Positions 24,577 to 34,630 of a stretch of 64,000 nt of DNA are shown here, piece by piece (position 1 is the first letter of the stretch; every line of letters starts with the position of its first letter). The stretch lies in assembly GCA_947625675.1 (NCBI GenBank), contig CANQPH010000007.1, positions 1-64,000 of the forward strand, given 5' to 3'. Below the pieces are notes generated by a model. The model saw only the letters and a list, made by a program, of their open reading frames with translations, made no database searches and had not been told where the DNA came from. Made by a program: the position numbers and the translations under genes. This DNA comes from an uncultured Acetatifactor sp. (GTDB lineage: Bacteria; Bacillota; Clostridia; Lachnospirales; Lachnospiraceae).

Positions 24577-24604
24577 TTGATTTTATAGATTTATCATGTA
24601 TAAT
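24577..24604 (+). promoter_or_regulatory. Predicted promoter for pckA
   Basis: TTGATT and TATAAT with a 16-bp spacer. The leader contains a small AGGAAT/ATTCCT hairpin. A stretch resembling the MITE terminus (TGAACTGTTATAG) lies at 24541, just at the Na/Pi stop codon. Confidence 0.7.
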
Positions 24605-24663
24605 AAGATAGAGGAATTTGGTATTCCTGTCATTATTACAAAATTATATAGAAAAGAGGTAAA

Positions 24664-26274
24664 ATGAAGATGGCTGTAGTTGATTTAACAAAATATGGCA
24701 TTACCGGTACCACGGAAATCGTGTACAACCCTTCTTACGAGCTTTTGTTTGAAGAAGAGACCAAGCCCGAACTGGACGGTTATGAAAAAGGACAGGTCAG
24801 CGAGCTCAATGCCGTGAACGTCATGACTGGCATTTATACGGGACGTTCTCCCAAGGATAAGTTTATCGTCATGGATGAGAATTCCAAGGACACCGTGTGG
24901 TGGACCTCAGATGAGTACAAGAATGACAACCATCCCGCCAGCGAAAAGACCTGGGCTGCCGTAAAGGACATCGCCATCAAGGAACTGTCCGGCAAGAGGC
25001 TGTTCGTGGTGGACGCTTTCTGCGGCGCCAACAAGGACACCCGCATGGCGATCCGTTTCATCATGGAAGTGGCCTGGCAGGCTCACTTTGTCCGCAACAT
25101 GTTCATCAAGCCCACCGCTGAAGAAGAGGCCAATTTCGAGCCTGATTTCGTGGTTTACACCGCCTCCAAGGCCAAGGTGGAGAACTACAAGGAACTGGGC
25201 CTGAACTCCGAGACCGCCGTGGTATTCAACATCACCAGCCGGGAGCAGGTGATCCTGAACACCTGGTACGGCGGCGAGATGAAGAAGGGTATGTTCTCCA
25301 TGATGAACTACTACCTTCCTCTGAAGGGCATCGCTTCCATGCACTGCTCCGCCAACACCGACATGAACGGCGAGAACACCGCCATCTTCTTCGGTTTGTC
25401 CGGCACCGGCAAGACCACCCTTTCCACCGATCCCAAGAGACTGCTCATCGGCGATGACGAGCACGGCTGGGACGACAACGGCGTGTTCAACTTCGAAGGC
25501 GGCTGCTACGCCAAGGTCATCAATCTGGACAAGGATTCCGAGCCCGACATTTACAACGCCATCAAGCGCAACGCCCTGCTGGAGAACGTCACCCTGGACG
25601 AGAACGGCAAGATCGACTTCAACGACAAGAGCGTGACCGAGAACACCCGTGTGTCCTATCCTATCGATCACATCGAGAAGATCGTTCGTCCCGTGTCCTC
25701 CGCACCGGCTGCCAAGAACGTGATCTTCCTGTCTGCGGATGCTTTCGGTGTGCTGCCTCCCGTATCCGTTCTGACTCCTGAACAGACCCAGTACTACTTC
25801 CTGTCCGGCTTCACCGCCAAGCTTGCGGGAACGGAGCGGGGCATCACCGAGCCCACCCCTACCTTCTCCGCCTGCTTCGGCCAGGCTTTCCTGGAGCTGC
25901 ATCCTACCAAGTATGCGGAAGAGCTGGTGAAGAGAATGGAAGCCAATGGTGCCAAGGCTTATCTGGTGAATACCGGCTGGAACGGCACCGGCAAGCGTAT
26001 CTCCATCAAGGATACCAGAGGCATTATCGATGCGATCCTGAACGGAGACATCCTGAATGCGCCCACCAAGAAGATTCCCTACTTCAACTTCGAGGTTCCC
26101 ACGGAGCTTCCCGGTGTGGATACCAACATCCTGGATCCTCGGAATACTTATGCCGACGCTTCCGAATGGGACGCCAAGGCGAAGGATCTGGCACAGAGAT
26201 TCGTGAAGAATTTTGCGAAATACGAAGGCAACGCCGCCGGCAAGGCTCTGGTTGCCGCAGGTCCTCAGCTTTAA
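24664..26274 (+). CDS. pckA: ATP-dependent phosphoenolpyruvate carboxykinase
   Basis: 536 residues, full length. ATP-PEPCK features: [11 protein letters not shown] near the start, kinase loop [12 protein letters not shown], metal/ATP site [10 protein letters not shown] and [10 protein letters not shown], and the C-terminal [13 protein letters not shown]. It interconverts oxaloacetate+ATP and PEP+CO2+ADP; in fermenting gut anaerobes it often runs toward oxaloacetate. Its codon use is strongly biased, as in highly expressed genes. GAGGTAAA precedes the ATG; a strong terminator follows. With ppdK (49.3 kb) it links pyruvate, PEP and C4 acids. Confidence 0.98.
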   Translation: MKMAVVDLTKYGITGTTEIVYNPSYELLFEEETKPELDGYEKGQVSELNAVNVMTGIYTGRSPKDKFIVMDENSKDTVWWTSDEYKNDNHPASEKTWAAVKDIAIKELSGKRLFVVDAFCGANKDTRMAIRFIMEVAWQAHFVRNMFIKPTAEEEANFEPDFVVYTASKAKVENYKELGLNSETAVVFNITSREQVILNTWYGGEMKKGMFSMMNYYLPLKGIASMHCSANTDMNGENTAIFFGLSGTGKTTLSTDPKRLLIGDDEHGWDDNGVFNFEGGCYAKVINLDKDSEPDIYNAIKRNALLENVTLDENGKIDFNDKSVTENTRVSYPIDHIEKIVRPVSSAPAAKNVIFLSADAFGVLPPVSVLTPEQTQYYFLSGFTAKLAGTERGITEPTPTFSACFGQAFLELHPTKYAEELVKRMEANGAKAYLVNTGWNGTGKRISIKDTRGIIDAILNGDILNAPTKKIPYFNFEVPTELPGVDTNILDPRNTYADASEWDAKAKDLAQRFVKNFAKYEGNAAGKALVAAGPQL

Positions 26275-26293
26275 TTTTCTTGAACTGACCAAT

Positions 26294-26327
26294 ACCGGGT
26301 GTGAACTTCCTTCACACCCGGTTTTTT
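26294..26327 (+). terminator. Intrinsic terminator of pckA
   Basis: ACCGGGTGTGAA and TTCACACCCGGT form a near-perfect stem with a short loop, followed by TTTTTT. Confidence 0.9.
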
Positions 26328-26350
26328 GATAAAGGCGTTCCATTCAGTCA

Positions 26351-26388
26351 AATGCCGCCTGATCGGCGGCGGAATACGAGGAAATATG
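26351..26388 (+). promoter_or_regulatory. Recurrent leader motif in front of the hybrid kinase (copy 3 of 4)
   Basis: AATGCCGCCTGATCGGC, then GGCGGAATACGAGGAAAT and the ATG. GCCG/CGGC keeps the small hairpin seen in copy 2 despite different bases. Confidence 0.6.
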
Positions 26389-29300
26389 AAAATCAAGAGA
26401 ATACTATGTTTTGTACTGACCACTCTGCTTCTGACCGCATCCAGTTCCCTCGCTCTCGCCGCCCAAACCCCCGGCAACGGCGAAACCTCGGAAGATATCG
26501 GGGCCGACAGGAGTGGTGAGACTTCCGATCATACCGGAACCGCCAGGGATAGCGGCATTTCAGGAGAAATCGATGCCGATGATAATGGCGAAGCTTCGGG
26601 GGAAATTAGCATCGCTAAGAACGGCGAAGCTTCAGATGCAATCGGCATTGCCAAGGACGGCGGAACCTCGGAAGAGAACGGCATCGTCAGGGGCAGCGAA
26701 GCTTCGGAAGAAACGACCCTGCGGGTAGGTTTCTTCGCCTTCTCCGGCTATCACATCCTGCTGGAGAATGGACGGAGAAGCGGCTACGGTTATGAATTTC
26801 TGCAGAAACTGGCCACCCACGCCGACTGGGTCTATGAATATGTGGGCTATGACTCTTCCTATTCCGACGCCTTGGAGATGCTGAAAAGCGGAGAGGTGGA
26901 CATCGTGACCTCCGTCACAAAAACGCCGGAACGGGAAGAAGATTTCCTTTTTTCCAATCAGGATATCGGCTCCAACTCCACCATCTTCACCGTGAAGGCG
27001 GGAAACACGAAGGTGGTCGAGGGGGACTATTCCACCTATGACGGCCTGACCATCGGCATGCTGGAGGGCAATTCCAAAAACGTCAATTTTGAAAATTTCG
27101 CCATGGAACATGGCTTTACTTTTACGCCCCAATACTATGAGACTGAAGGAGAACTGACCGAAGCCCTGCAGGCGGAACAGCTGGACGGCATCGTCACAGG
27201 AAGCCTCCGGGTCATGGACAACGAGTGGCTGATCGAATCCTTCAGCGCCAACCCCTTTTACATCTGCGTCCGCAAGGATCAAAAGGAACTGATGGATCAG
27301 ATCAACGAAGCCATCAACGAAATGGATCTGCAGGAGCCCGACTGGAGGAACACTCTTCATGACAAATACTATACCACGGACCAATCGGGAACCATCGTGC
27401 TGAACGCCGCAGAACGCACCTTCCTGCAGAACCTCACCGATTCCGGCCGGAAGCTGAAGGTACTCGCCAACCCGAGCCGCCGTCCCTACTCCTATTTTCA
27501 GGAAGGAGAAGCCAAGGGCATCTTTCCCGCCATTTTTTCCGTTTTGGCGGAACGCCTTTCCCTTCCCTATGAATTTCTCCAGGTGAAGGACAAGGCGGAA
27601 TATTATGCGCTGCGAAAGGCCGGGGCGGCGGATATCGTCCTGGACTTCGCCTCCGACTATTACCTGGCGGAGGAAGAAAACTACAAAATCACCAGCCCTT
27701 ATTTTCAGACCACCTTCACCCGCCTGACCAGGAAGGACTTCGACGGGGAAATTCAAACGCTGGCATCCATCAATCAGTCGGACATCCTGAGCATCTATGT
27801 CACCGAGATGTATCCGCCTGAGATGCTCGTGTTCTATGATTCCGTGAAAGACTGCGTGGAAGCGGTGAAAAACGGGGAGGCGGACGCCACCATCCTATAT
27901 TCCTATATGGCGGATCAGTTTATCAGGGAGGACGTCAGGCATCTCCTCTCTTCCACCCTGTTGGGAGACACTTCCCTCTCCTACTCCATCGGCGTTCACG
28001 AGCAGGACGGATCTCTTCAGCTTTCTCTGCTGAACAAGGCCGTCTCCAGCCTGAGTGAAACGGAGCTTTCCACCATCACCGCCCGGGAGATCGATGCGGG
28101 GCGGACCACCCCGCACTACAGTCTGACTTCCTTTTTGTACGATAATCCCGTTTACGTCGTTCTGGGAACCGCTTTTTTGCTCCTGCTCCTGTTCGCCATC
28201 GCCATGCTGGTCGTCCGCACCCGGAACCAGAAAACACTGGAAAAAAAGATCGCCAGGGCCACTGAGGAACTGGAGGCCAAGACTCAGGAGCTTTCCGCAG
28301 CCCTCTCCGCCGCCGATGCGGCCAACAAGGCCAAGACCACCTTCCTCAACAGTATGTCCCATGATATCCGCACTCCCATGAACGCCATCATCGGTTTTAC
28401 CGCCCTGGCCACCACGCACCTGGACAATCGGGAAAGGGTGCAGGATTATCTGGCCAAAATCGCCAACGCCTCCAATCACCTTCTGTCCCTGATCAATGAC
28501 GTGCTGGACATGAGCCGCATTGAATCCGGCAAGGTCGTCATAGAGGAACGACCCGAGGATCTGGCGGACATTCTCCAGGGTCTTCGGAACATCATCCAGT
28601 CGGACATCCATGCCAAGCGGCTGGAACTGTTTATCGAAACGGTGGACGTGGCGGACGAGGATATCTTCTGTGACCGGCTCCGCCTGAACCAGATCCTGCT
28701 GAACCTGCTTTCCAACGCCATCAAGTTCACGGAGCCCGGCGGGAGCGTCACCCTGCGGGTGACCCAGAGGCCTTCCTCCAGGGAGGGTTGCGGTCTCTAC
28801 GAATTCCGCATCATAGACACCGGCATCGGCATGAGTCCGGAATTCGCCGCAACCGTGTTTGAACCCTTTACCAGGGAACGCACCACCACCGTCAGCGGTA
28901 TCCAGGGAACGGGCCTGGGCATGGCCATCACCAAGAACATCGTGGATATGATGCAGGGAACCATTTCCGTCAACAGCAAGCAGGGAGAGGGCACCGAATT
29001 CATCGTGAACCTGGAATTCCGGTTCTCCGCAGCCCATCAAGAAATGGAAGTCATCACGGAGCTCCACAATCTGCGGAGCCTGGTGGTGGATGACGACCTG
29101 GTCAGCTGCCAGAGTGTGTCCAAGATGCTCCGGCAGATCGGCATGCGGGCGGAATGGACCTTAAGCGGCGTGGCCGCCATCGCCCGCACGGAGGAAGCCA
29201 TCGATCTGAGGGATCCCTTTGAAGTCTACATCGTGGACTGGTCCATGCCCGACATGAGCGGGGTAGAAACCGTGCGGCAGATCCGCCGGATCGTGGGCCA

Positions 29301-29880
29301 GGACTCCCCCATCATCCTCATGTCCGCCTATGATTGGGCCGACATCGAGGAGGAAGCCCGACAGGCGGGGGTGACGGATTTCATCAGCAAGCCCCTGTTC
29401 GCTTCCGATCTGCACCGAACCCTGGAGAAAAGCCTGGGACACGCTCCCGCCGAATCATCCAGGCCCATCTCCATCCCCAAGGCGGATTTTCACGGCAAAC
29501 ACATCCTGCTGGCGGAGGACAATGCCCTCAACCAGGAGATTGCCGTGGAACTGCTGGAGGAAGCCGGTTTCAACGTGGACTGCGCCGAGAACGGACAGGA
29601 AGCTTACGACCGAATCCGCACCTCGGAGCCAGGCTTCTATGAGCTGATCCTGATGGATATCCAGATGCCAATCATGGACGGCTATGAAGCCACCACGAAA
29701 ATCCGGCAGCTGGAGGATCCCATCCTGGCCGGCATCCCCATCATCGCCATGACCGCCAACGCCTTTGAAGAGGATCGGGACAAGGCCCTCCAGACCGGCA
29801 TGAACGGACACCTGGCCAAGCCCATCGACATCGAACAGATGATGAAGGTGCTCCACAATGTATTTGCCAAGAACTTATAA
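26386..29880 (+). CDS. BvgS-like hybrid sensor histidine kinase with two periplasmic-binding domains and two receivers
   Basis: 1164 residues from the ATG at 26386 (GAGGA 4-5 nt upstream). Order: signal peptide; a ~80-residue linker of 12-residue repeats (NGEASGEISIAK type); two family 3 solute-binding domains (from LRVGFFAFSGYH and from LKVLANPSRRPYSYF); one membrane helix near VVLGTAFLLLLLFAIAML; HisKA with SMSHDIRTPMNAII; HATPase with NQILLNLLSNAIKF and GTGLGMAI; receiver 1 with VDWSMPDM; receiver 2 with LMDIQMPIMDG. It should sense an external solute (amino-acid-like, or a glycan product) and signal by phosphotransfer. No HPt domain or DNA-binding output is attached. It follows pckA and precedes the glycan locus. 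Confidence 0.94.
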   Translation: MKIKRILCFVLTTLLLTASSSLALAAQTPGNGETSEDIGADRSGETSDHTGTARDSGISGEIDADDNGEASGEISIAKNGEASDAIGIAKDGGTSEENGIVRGSEASEETTLRVGFFAFSGYHILLENGRRSGYGYEFLQKLATHADWVYEYVGYDSSYSDALEMLKSGEVDIVTSVTKTPEREEDFLFSNQDIGSNSTIFTVKAGNTKVVEGDYSTYDGLTIGMLEGNSKNVNFENFAMEHGFTFTPQYYETEGELTEALQAEQLDGIVTGSLRVMDNEWLIESFSANPFYICVRKDQKELMDQINEAINEMDLQEPDWRNTLHDKYYTTDQSGTIVLNAAERTFLQNLTDSGRKLKVLANPSRRPYSYFQEGEAKGIFPAIFSVLAERLSLPYEFLQVKDKAEYYALRKAGAADIVLDFASDYYLAEEENYKITSPYFQTTFTRLTRKDFDGEIQTLASINQSDILSIYVTEMYPPEMLVFYDSVKDCVEAVKNGEADATILYSYMADQFIREDVRHLLSSTLLGDTSLSYSIGVHEQDGSLQLSLLNKAVSSLSETELSTITAREIDAGRTTPHYSLTSFLYDNPVYVVLGTAFLLLLLFAIAMLVVRTRNQKTLEKKIARATEELEAKTQELSAALSAADAANKAKTTFLNSMSHDIRTPMNAIIGFTALATTHLDNRERVQDYLAKIANASNHLLSLINDVLDMSRIESGKVVIEERPEDLADILQGLRNIIQSDIHAKRLELFIETVDVADEDIFCDRLRLNQILLNLLSNAIKFTEPGGSVTLRVTQRPSSREGCGLYEFRIIDTGIGMSPEFAATVFEPFTRERTTTVSGIQGTGLGMAITKNIVDMMQGTISVNSKQGEGTEFIVNLEFRFSAAHQEMEVITELHNLRSLVVDDDLVSCQSVSKMLRQIGMRAEWTLSGVAAIARTEEAIDLRDPFEVYIVDWSMPDMSGVETVRQIRRIVGQDSPIILMSAYDWADIEEEARQAGVTDFISKPLFASDLHRTLEKSLGHAPAESSRPISIPKADFHGKHILLAEDNALNQEIAVELLEEAGFNVDCAENGQEAYDRIRTSEPGFYELILMDIQMPIMDGYEATTKIRQLEDPILAGIPIIAMTANAFEEDRDKALQTGMNGHLAKPIDIEQMMKVLHNVFAKNL

Positions 29881-29910
29881 CAAGACCAAGGTGGAGAACT
29901 ACAATGGGAT

Positions 29911-30882
29911 TCAACCGTCCTGCGCAATCCGGAGACCGATTTCCTTAAGAATTTTCACGGCCGGACCGGGAAACCTTCCCAAGTGGTCAGGACCGACATT
30001 GAGCAGCAGGTTGATTCCCTTTTCGTTTAATTCGTTTTTTTCCCGCAGGATCTGCTCTGCGCTTTTGTACTCCATATTCCCATATACCGAAAATCCCCAG
30101 TTGCCTCTTCCGCTGAGCGTTGCCGGGACATCATTTGCTTTTTGGGCATCGGCAGTTTTGTCCAGCTCATTATCGCCGCCGGACGCAATATCCCATAGGT
30201 CATGGCCAATTCTCTGGGTGACAAGACAATCCGGCTGGAAGCTTTTTACAAAATGGTAAAGGTCGTGGCTCTGCTCTTTCGACATCGTCCACGGACAGTC
30301 GAACCACATCAAGCATATATCGCCATACTTCGTGAGCAGTTCCCGGATCTGGGGCTTCGCCTTTTTGTCCAGATAGCTCTGAAAATCTACCGTTCTGTCT
30401 GGTTCAAAATCCCATACGTTATGGCCCGGATTTGCGAAGGGATTCTCTATAAACCCTCCCCCGTTTTCTTCCTCCCAGTCAAGATCCTGAGAATAATAAA
30501 GACCCAGTTTTATGCCATATTTTCTGCAGCTTTCCGCTATTTCACCAATAATATCCCGCCGAAACGGCGTCGCTTTCACAACGTTAAAATCCGACACTTC
30601 TGAATCAAACAGAGCGAATCCTTCATGATGCTTCGCCGTTATCACATAATATTTTGCGCCCGCTTCCTTCACGGTCCTGATCCATTCGTCGGCATCAAAG
30701 TAAATGGGATAAAAGGCCTTCGCCAACCTATGATACTCCTCCCGGGGAATTCTCATCTCATGTCTCACCCACTCACTTTCATTCACACGCATGCCTCGGT
30801 ATTCCCCCTCCAGAACGCTGTACAGACCAAAATGAGACATGATACCGAATTTTGCGGCTTTAAACCACTCCAAATTATTCAT
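29911..30882 (-). CDS. GH29-type alpha-L-fucosidase, catalytic domain only
   Basis: 323 residues. GH29 features: WFKAAKFGIMSHFGLYSV, WVRHEMRIP, YYVITAKHHEGFALFDS, LGLYYSQDLDW and LMWFDCPWTM, where the Asp is the expected nucleophile; the C-terminus has LLLNVGPDHLGRFPG. It removes terminal fucose from glycans. It lacks a signal peptide and the C-terminal beta-sandwich of longer GH29 enzymes, so it should act in the cytoplasm on imported oligosaccharides. It is the last gene of the AraC-flanked minus-strand operon. On both sides lie 3' ends of sensor-kinase genes, suggesting insertion by recombination. Confidence 0.9.
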   Translation of the reverse strand: MNNLEWFKAAKFGIMSHFGLYSVLEGEYRGMRVNESEWVRHEMRIPREEYHRLAKAFYPIYFDADEWIRTVKEAGAKYYVITAKHHEGFALFDSEVSDFNVVKATPFRRDIIGEIAESCRKYGIKLGLYYSQDLDWEEENGGGFIENPFANPGHNVWDFEPDRTVDFQSYLDKKAKPQIRELLTKYGDICLMWFDCPWTMSKEQSHDLYHFVKSFQPDCLVTQRIGHDLWDIASGGDNELDKTADAQKANDVPATLSGRGNWGFSVYGNMEYKSAEQILREKNELNEKGINLLLNVGPDHLGRFPGPAVKILKEIGLRIAQDG

Positions 30883-30900
30883 CCAAAATTATCCTTTCTG

Positions 30901-30976
30901 TTATCGCCATGACCGCCAACGCCTTTGAAGAGAACGGGACAATGCGCTCCACAACATGCTCAACAAGAACCTATAG
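30901..30976 (+). pseudogene. Relic of a second hybrid-kinase 3' end
   Basis: ATCGCCATGACCGCCAACGC and the following CTTTGAAGAG match the second receiver domain of the kinase at about 29743. After a deletion of roughly 70 bp, the frame ending ALHNMLNKNL-stop parallels the kinase C-terminus VLHNVFAKNL-stop. Differences show that it came from a diverged paralogue. Its antisense encodes the last residues and stop of the Gfo/Idh/MocA gene. Confidence 0.75.
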
Positions 30977-32246
30977 CAAGACGCCTGACATACTCATCAA
31001 ACTCCACCACGGTGCCGGTCATCCTGGCTTCCTCAGCCGCAAAGGCGATCAAATGATTGTCTACGGAAATGGATATGTCCGAGATGGAACATCCCTTATA
31101 GCTTCCCGCCAGATATTCATAAAGGGTCTCCACGATCCCGGTGTCCCCGCCCCCATGTCCCGTAACGATCCCATTCCCGGCGCATACCGGAATCTCCTCC
31201 TCACGGCGGGTGGCGAAATCATATACCTGGATGGAACGATCTCCCTCGGTGGCGGCGTGAATCTCCCCTCCCGTTCCGAACACGTGCAAAAATCTTCCTC
31301 CCCGGTTGAAGGCGTTCATGGTGAAGGTGGCCGTCACGTCATCCTCGAACAGCAGATTCACGGTCTGATGATCCACCACGTCATTGTCGCAGCGGAAGAC
31401 ACATTTGCCATACTGGGTCGTGCGCAGGGCCTTCTCCACCATCTCATCCGTGGGTTCGGCCTCCCGGGTGCAGGCCGTGCGGAACCAGTCATTCCCCTTA
31501 TCTTCCAAATATAGCTTCACCGCATTATATGGGCAAGTCTCCCCCTGAGGGCAGCCGTCCATGCATCGCTGCGGTGCGCCGACGGGAGCGTTCTCTTCCC
31601 GGAAATAAGACAGGGCCCCGAAAGACTGTACCTTTTTGCAGCGCTTCCCGATCAACCACTGCAGAATGTCCATATCATGGCAGGACTTCTGCAGGAGCAT
31701 GAAAGAGGATCTTTCCGAGTTGCCCCAGTTGCCCCGCACGAAGCTGTGGCTCTGGTGCACGTTGCCCACGCACTCCTCATGATTGACGGACACCACCTTT
31801 CCAATCCGGCCCGCATCAATCAATTCCTTGACCCTGGTGAAAAGGGCCGTGTAACGCAGGACGTGGCACACCACCACATGGACCCGCGCCGCTTCGGCCC
31901 GACGGGCGATGTCCAGACATTCCGCCGGAGAAGGGGAAACCGGTTTTTCCAAAAGGATGTCATACTTTAAGTCGATGGCCTCCACCGCCGGTGCGTAATG
32001 TTGGGCATCCATGGTGGCGATAACCGCCACGTCTCCGATCTTGCCCAGGGCGAATAGATCCCGCCAATCCGCAAAGCACATTTCCCGTCCTATCCCATGC
32101 TTCTCTGCGATTTCCCTTCTGCGGCTTTCGATGGGCTCCGCCACCGCGATCACCTGGTACCGCTCCGGCATTTCCTTCATGATGTCGGTATAAGCCTTTC
32201 CTCTATTTCCTGCGCCGACCAATACCACTTTTAACACTTTTCCCAT
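30960..32246 (-). CDS. Gfo/Idh/MocA family oxidoreductase
   Basis: About 428 residues. Rossmann NAD(P) site VVLVGAGNRGKAYTDI and the family EKP motif in LLEKPVSPSP are present, followed by the alpha/beta domain with FNRGGRFLHVFGTGGEI. An unusual Cys cluster (CMDGCPQGETCPYN) lies mid-protein. Such enzymes oxidise or reduce sugar hydroxyls, for example at C3. I chose the ATG at 32246 (AAAGGAG 10 nt upstream); 32255 is possible. It follows the SGNH gene in the operon. Its final codons come from the antisense of the kinase relic, so its C-terminus was reshaped by the rearrangement. Confidence 0.9.
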   Translation of the reverse strand: MGKVLKVVLVGAGNRGKAYTDIMKEMPERYQVIAVAEPIESRRREIAEKHGIGREMCFADWRDLFALGKIGDVAVIATMDAQHYAPAVEAIDLKYDILLEKPVSPSPAECLDIARRAEAARVHVVVCHVLRYTALFTRVKELIDAGRIGKVVSVNHEECVGNVHQSHSFVRGNWGNSERSSFMLLQKSCHDMDILQWLIGKRCKKVQSFGALSYFREENAPVGAPQRCMDGCPQGETCPYNAVKLYLEDKGNDWFRTACTREAEPTDEMVEKALRTTQYGKCVFRCDNDVVDHQTVNLLFEDDVTATFTMNAFNRGGRFLHVFGTGGEIHAATEGDRSIQVYDFATRREEEIPVCAGNGIVTGHGGGDTGIVETLYEYLAGSYKGCSISDISISVDNHLIAFAAEEARMTGTVVEFDEYVRRLAIGSC

Positions 32247-32299
32247 TTCAAACATGCTCCTTTCAGCGGGACTTCTATTTCCCTCAACTTCCCCGTGGT

Positions 32300-33325
32300 T
32301 CAAATATAATTGAGCAGCTTTAATCGCTGGAAAATCAGCATCGCAATGACATGGTATCCCGCCTCCGACAGATGCACATCCCCATCAATACCGTTATAGC
32401 AAAATGCCCCCGGAAGCAGATGGGCCGCAAGCTTATTGCGCATCGTCTCTATCTCTTCTTCCGAGACATCTCGGAAATAACCGGCGGAAATTGCGTAATC
32501 CACGCCGTGACGTGAGAACTCATCATATAGGTCGATGAACCGGAAGCCGAACCTTACCATGCACTTTCTCCGGTAATTCCGATACTTTTCCTCACCGGTC
32601 GCCCCTTCGATGTCTGACCACCGTTCAAACAAAGCATGCGTAGATCCCAGGACAAGATACTTCCCGCCATTCACGGCACCACATGCTTCCATCGTATCCG
32701 CCCACCGCTCAAAAGTCAGCTCGTCGCCGTCATTAATGCCGCTGTACAAGACATTTACCGTGCCGCTGCGGTTGTTGGCCGTAAAGAAAAACGCCCCTTC
32801 CGGAATGATTGTCTCGACTCCGTCCGCCACGGTCTTTGCGATCCAGTCCGTCTCATCAGATACCGTCAGCGTATACTCAACACCGTCAATGCGGACAGGA
32901 TTTGTATCATGGCTTGTCTGAGTGATATATACGCAATAATCCTTTCCGTCTCTGTCCGGATAAGGGATCTTGAGCTTTGTACCGGCGACATGGCCGTTCT
33001 CCCTCACCATCGTGCCAAGCGAAACCTTTTGATTGTCCGCCGGGATCGTGATCTTCTCCGAGACATAACATGCGAAGCCTCCCAGCCTCGCCGCAATATC
33101 CGCCGTCCTCTCTCCGCCATGCCCATAATTGCGAACCGTGACATGTCCGTAGCCATTGTCAGTCAAAATCGTCTGCAGTCTCGCCGGGAAAGGAGATTCC
33201 CCATATCCTGCATAATGAGCCCCATTCAACGCCATTCCTTCCGTGACGGAATCTCCGAAGCAATGAATCGTGATCCCGTGCTCCCCCTCCGGTTGTTTTG
33301 ATGCAGTATTCTCAACAATCTTCAT
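32300..33325 (-). CDS. SGNH/GDSL hydrolase, putative carbohydrate esterase
   Basis: 341 residues from the ATG at 33325, which has GGAAGGA upstream; the ORF-track GTG at 33352 has no ribosome site. Block I CFGDSVTEGMAL holds the nucleophile Ser; block V GDVHLSEAGYH holds the Asp and His. A beta-rich insert (about residues 80-200) interrupts the fold, perhaps a carbohydrate-binding part. There is no signal peptide. Its place between sugar carrier and oxidoreductase genes suggests it deacetylates imported pectic oligosaccharides; this is inference. Confidence 0.85.
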   Translation of the reverse strand: MKIVENTASKQPEGEHGITIHCFGDSVTEGMALNGAHYAGYGESPFPARLQTILTDNGYGHVTVRNYGHGGERTADIAARLGGFACYVSEKITIPADNQKVSLGTMVRENGHVAGTKLKIPYPDRDGKDYCVYITQTSHDTNPVRIDGVEYTLTVSDETDWIAKTVADGVETIIPEGAFFFTANNRSGTVNVLYSGINDGDELTFERWADTMEACGAVNGGKYLVLGSTHALFERWSDIEGATGEEKYRNYRRKCMVRFGFRFIDLYDEFSRHGVDYAISAGYFRDVSEEEIETMRNKLAAHLLPGAFCYNGIDGDVHLSEAGYHVIAMLIFQRLKLLNYI

Positions 33326-33348
33326 CCCAATGGATCCTTCCGCTCTTT

Positions 33349-34617
33349 TCACTGTTTCATGACGGGCCGTTTCTCAATCACGAAACGTATATACAATATG
33401 ACAACAATGGAAATCAATATGGAAATACCCGCCAACAGCTGCTGCCCATACATTTTCATTCCCCAAACCATGTTCTCATGCGTCTGCACATACGACAATA
33501 CCCTTCCGCCCGCCAGAGCCGCACCAAAACCCAGCGGCATCGTGATTCCTCCGCTTATGGCGTCGGCCTGCACGATATATTGTTTGTCCACATAATTATA
33601 TAATATATTTTGTATGCAATAAGTCAAGCCCGCAACAGCGGCATTATCGACCAAAATATACACCAGAATCAGCCACCTCGTTCCCGGCGTACAGAATAGA
33701 ACCGCCGACAAACTGATCACCCTCAGCGTCATCGCCGCTTTCATCCCTGTTGCAAAGGATGTCCGGTCTTCAAACTTGCCAAAGGGCTTCAGGGCGATGA
33801 ACTGCACTATGCTTCCCCCTATGTTCATAACCTGAACCATTCCAACGCTGATCATCAATTCCTTTATCTTATAGGTTCCCAGGAAACCGCTGACAGGATT
33901 GGACACATGGTAAAGAACAAGAAGGAGAAATACCATCCTGTAACTCTTGTTATTCCACAGATAGGCGAGCACCTGCTTTATGGAAGCCGTTTCCACCACC
34001 AGCTTCTCCCTGGGTTTGCTGATGCACAACAAACATACAAGATTACATACGCAGGAAAGAGAAATGATTGCCGCAACCACCAACAACCCCGTCTGTATTT
34101 TCCCGCTCTTTTCAAAATGATCCAGCACGAATCCCACGCTCAACACAAAGGGCATGGACGCTATCAGGGATACCCTGCCCAATATTGCGCAGAAACTTCC
34201 CCTTCTGTCCGGCTCTACAAAGGAATTTTGCCAACGCGCACGGATGGGCGCCAAAGCATATCGGAAAAAGTACCCGAACAACATGCACAACACAATGGCG
34301 TTTCTCTTAAAAACAAATCCGAAGGGCAGGATCGGGATCAAATACAAGGTCATAAAACACAGCAGTCCCAAAGTGTTAAAAAGAATGACAGCCCCTTTTA
34401 CGGATTTCAGTCTCGGTATAATCACAATCGACAAAAGCTGTGTCTGTACCATCAGCGACGTAATGGTTGAAACAACCCCCGTCAAAGCATCATCGATGCC
34501 GACGACGGCCATGACCTTCGCCAAATAGACGTCCATGACAAGAAGCGATACGAAATATTCGAACATGCACTGCAAAATATAAGCTCTTTGCGATCTTTTA
34601 ACTTCTTTTGACTGCAT
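33349..34617 (-). CDS. MFS transporter, probably oligosaccharide carrier
   Basis: 422 residues, about 12 hydrophobic segments (for example IPILPFGFVF, LLVVAAIISLSCVCNLVCLL and LLAGISILISIVVILYIRFV). The loop between helices 2 and 3 is weakly conserved, so the substrate is open. I chose the ATG at 34617, 13 nt after the GH57-like stop; a TTG at 34641 lacks a ribosome site. It sits in the same operon as an esterase, fucosidase and oxidoreductase, giving a second uptake route beside the ABC system. Confidence 0.85.
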   Translation of the reverse strand: MQSKEVKRSQRAYILQCMFEYFVSLLVMDVYLAKVMAVVGIDDALTGVVSTITSLMVQTQLLSIVIIPRLKSVKGAVILFNTLGLLCFMTLYLIPILPFGFVFKRNAIVLCMLFGYFFRYALAPIRARWQNSFVEPDRRGSFCAILGRVSLIASMPFVLSVGFVLDHFEKSGKIQTGLLVVAAIISLSCVCNLVCLLCISKPREKLVVETASIKQVLAYLWNNKSYRMVFLLLVLYHVSNPVSGFLGTYKIKELMISVGMVQVMNIGGSIVQFIALKPFGKFEDRTSFATGMKAAMTLRVISLSAVLFCTPGTRWLILVYILVDNAAVAGLTYCIQNILYNYVDKQYIVQADAISGGITMPLGFGAALAGGRVLSYVQTHENMVWGMKMYGQQLLAGISILISIVVILYIRFVIEKRPVMKQ

Positions 34618-34630
34618 GGCATTGTACGTC

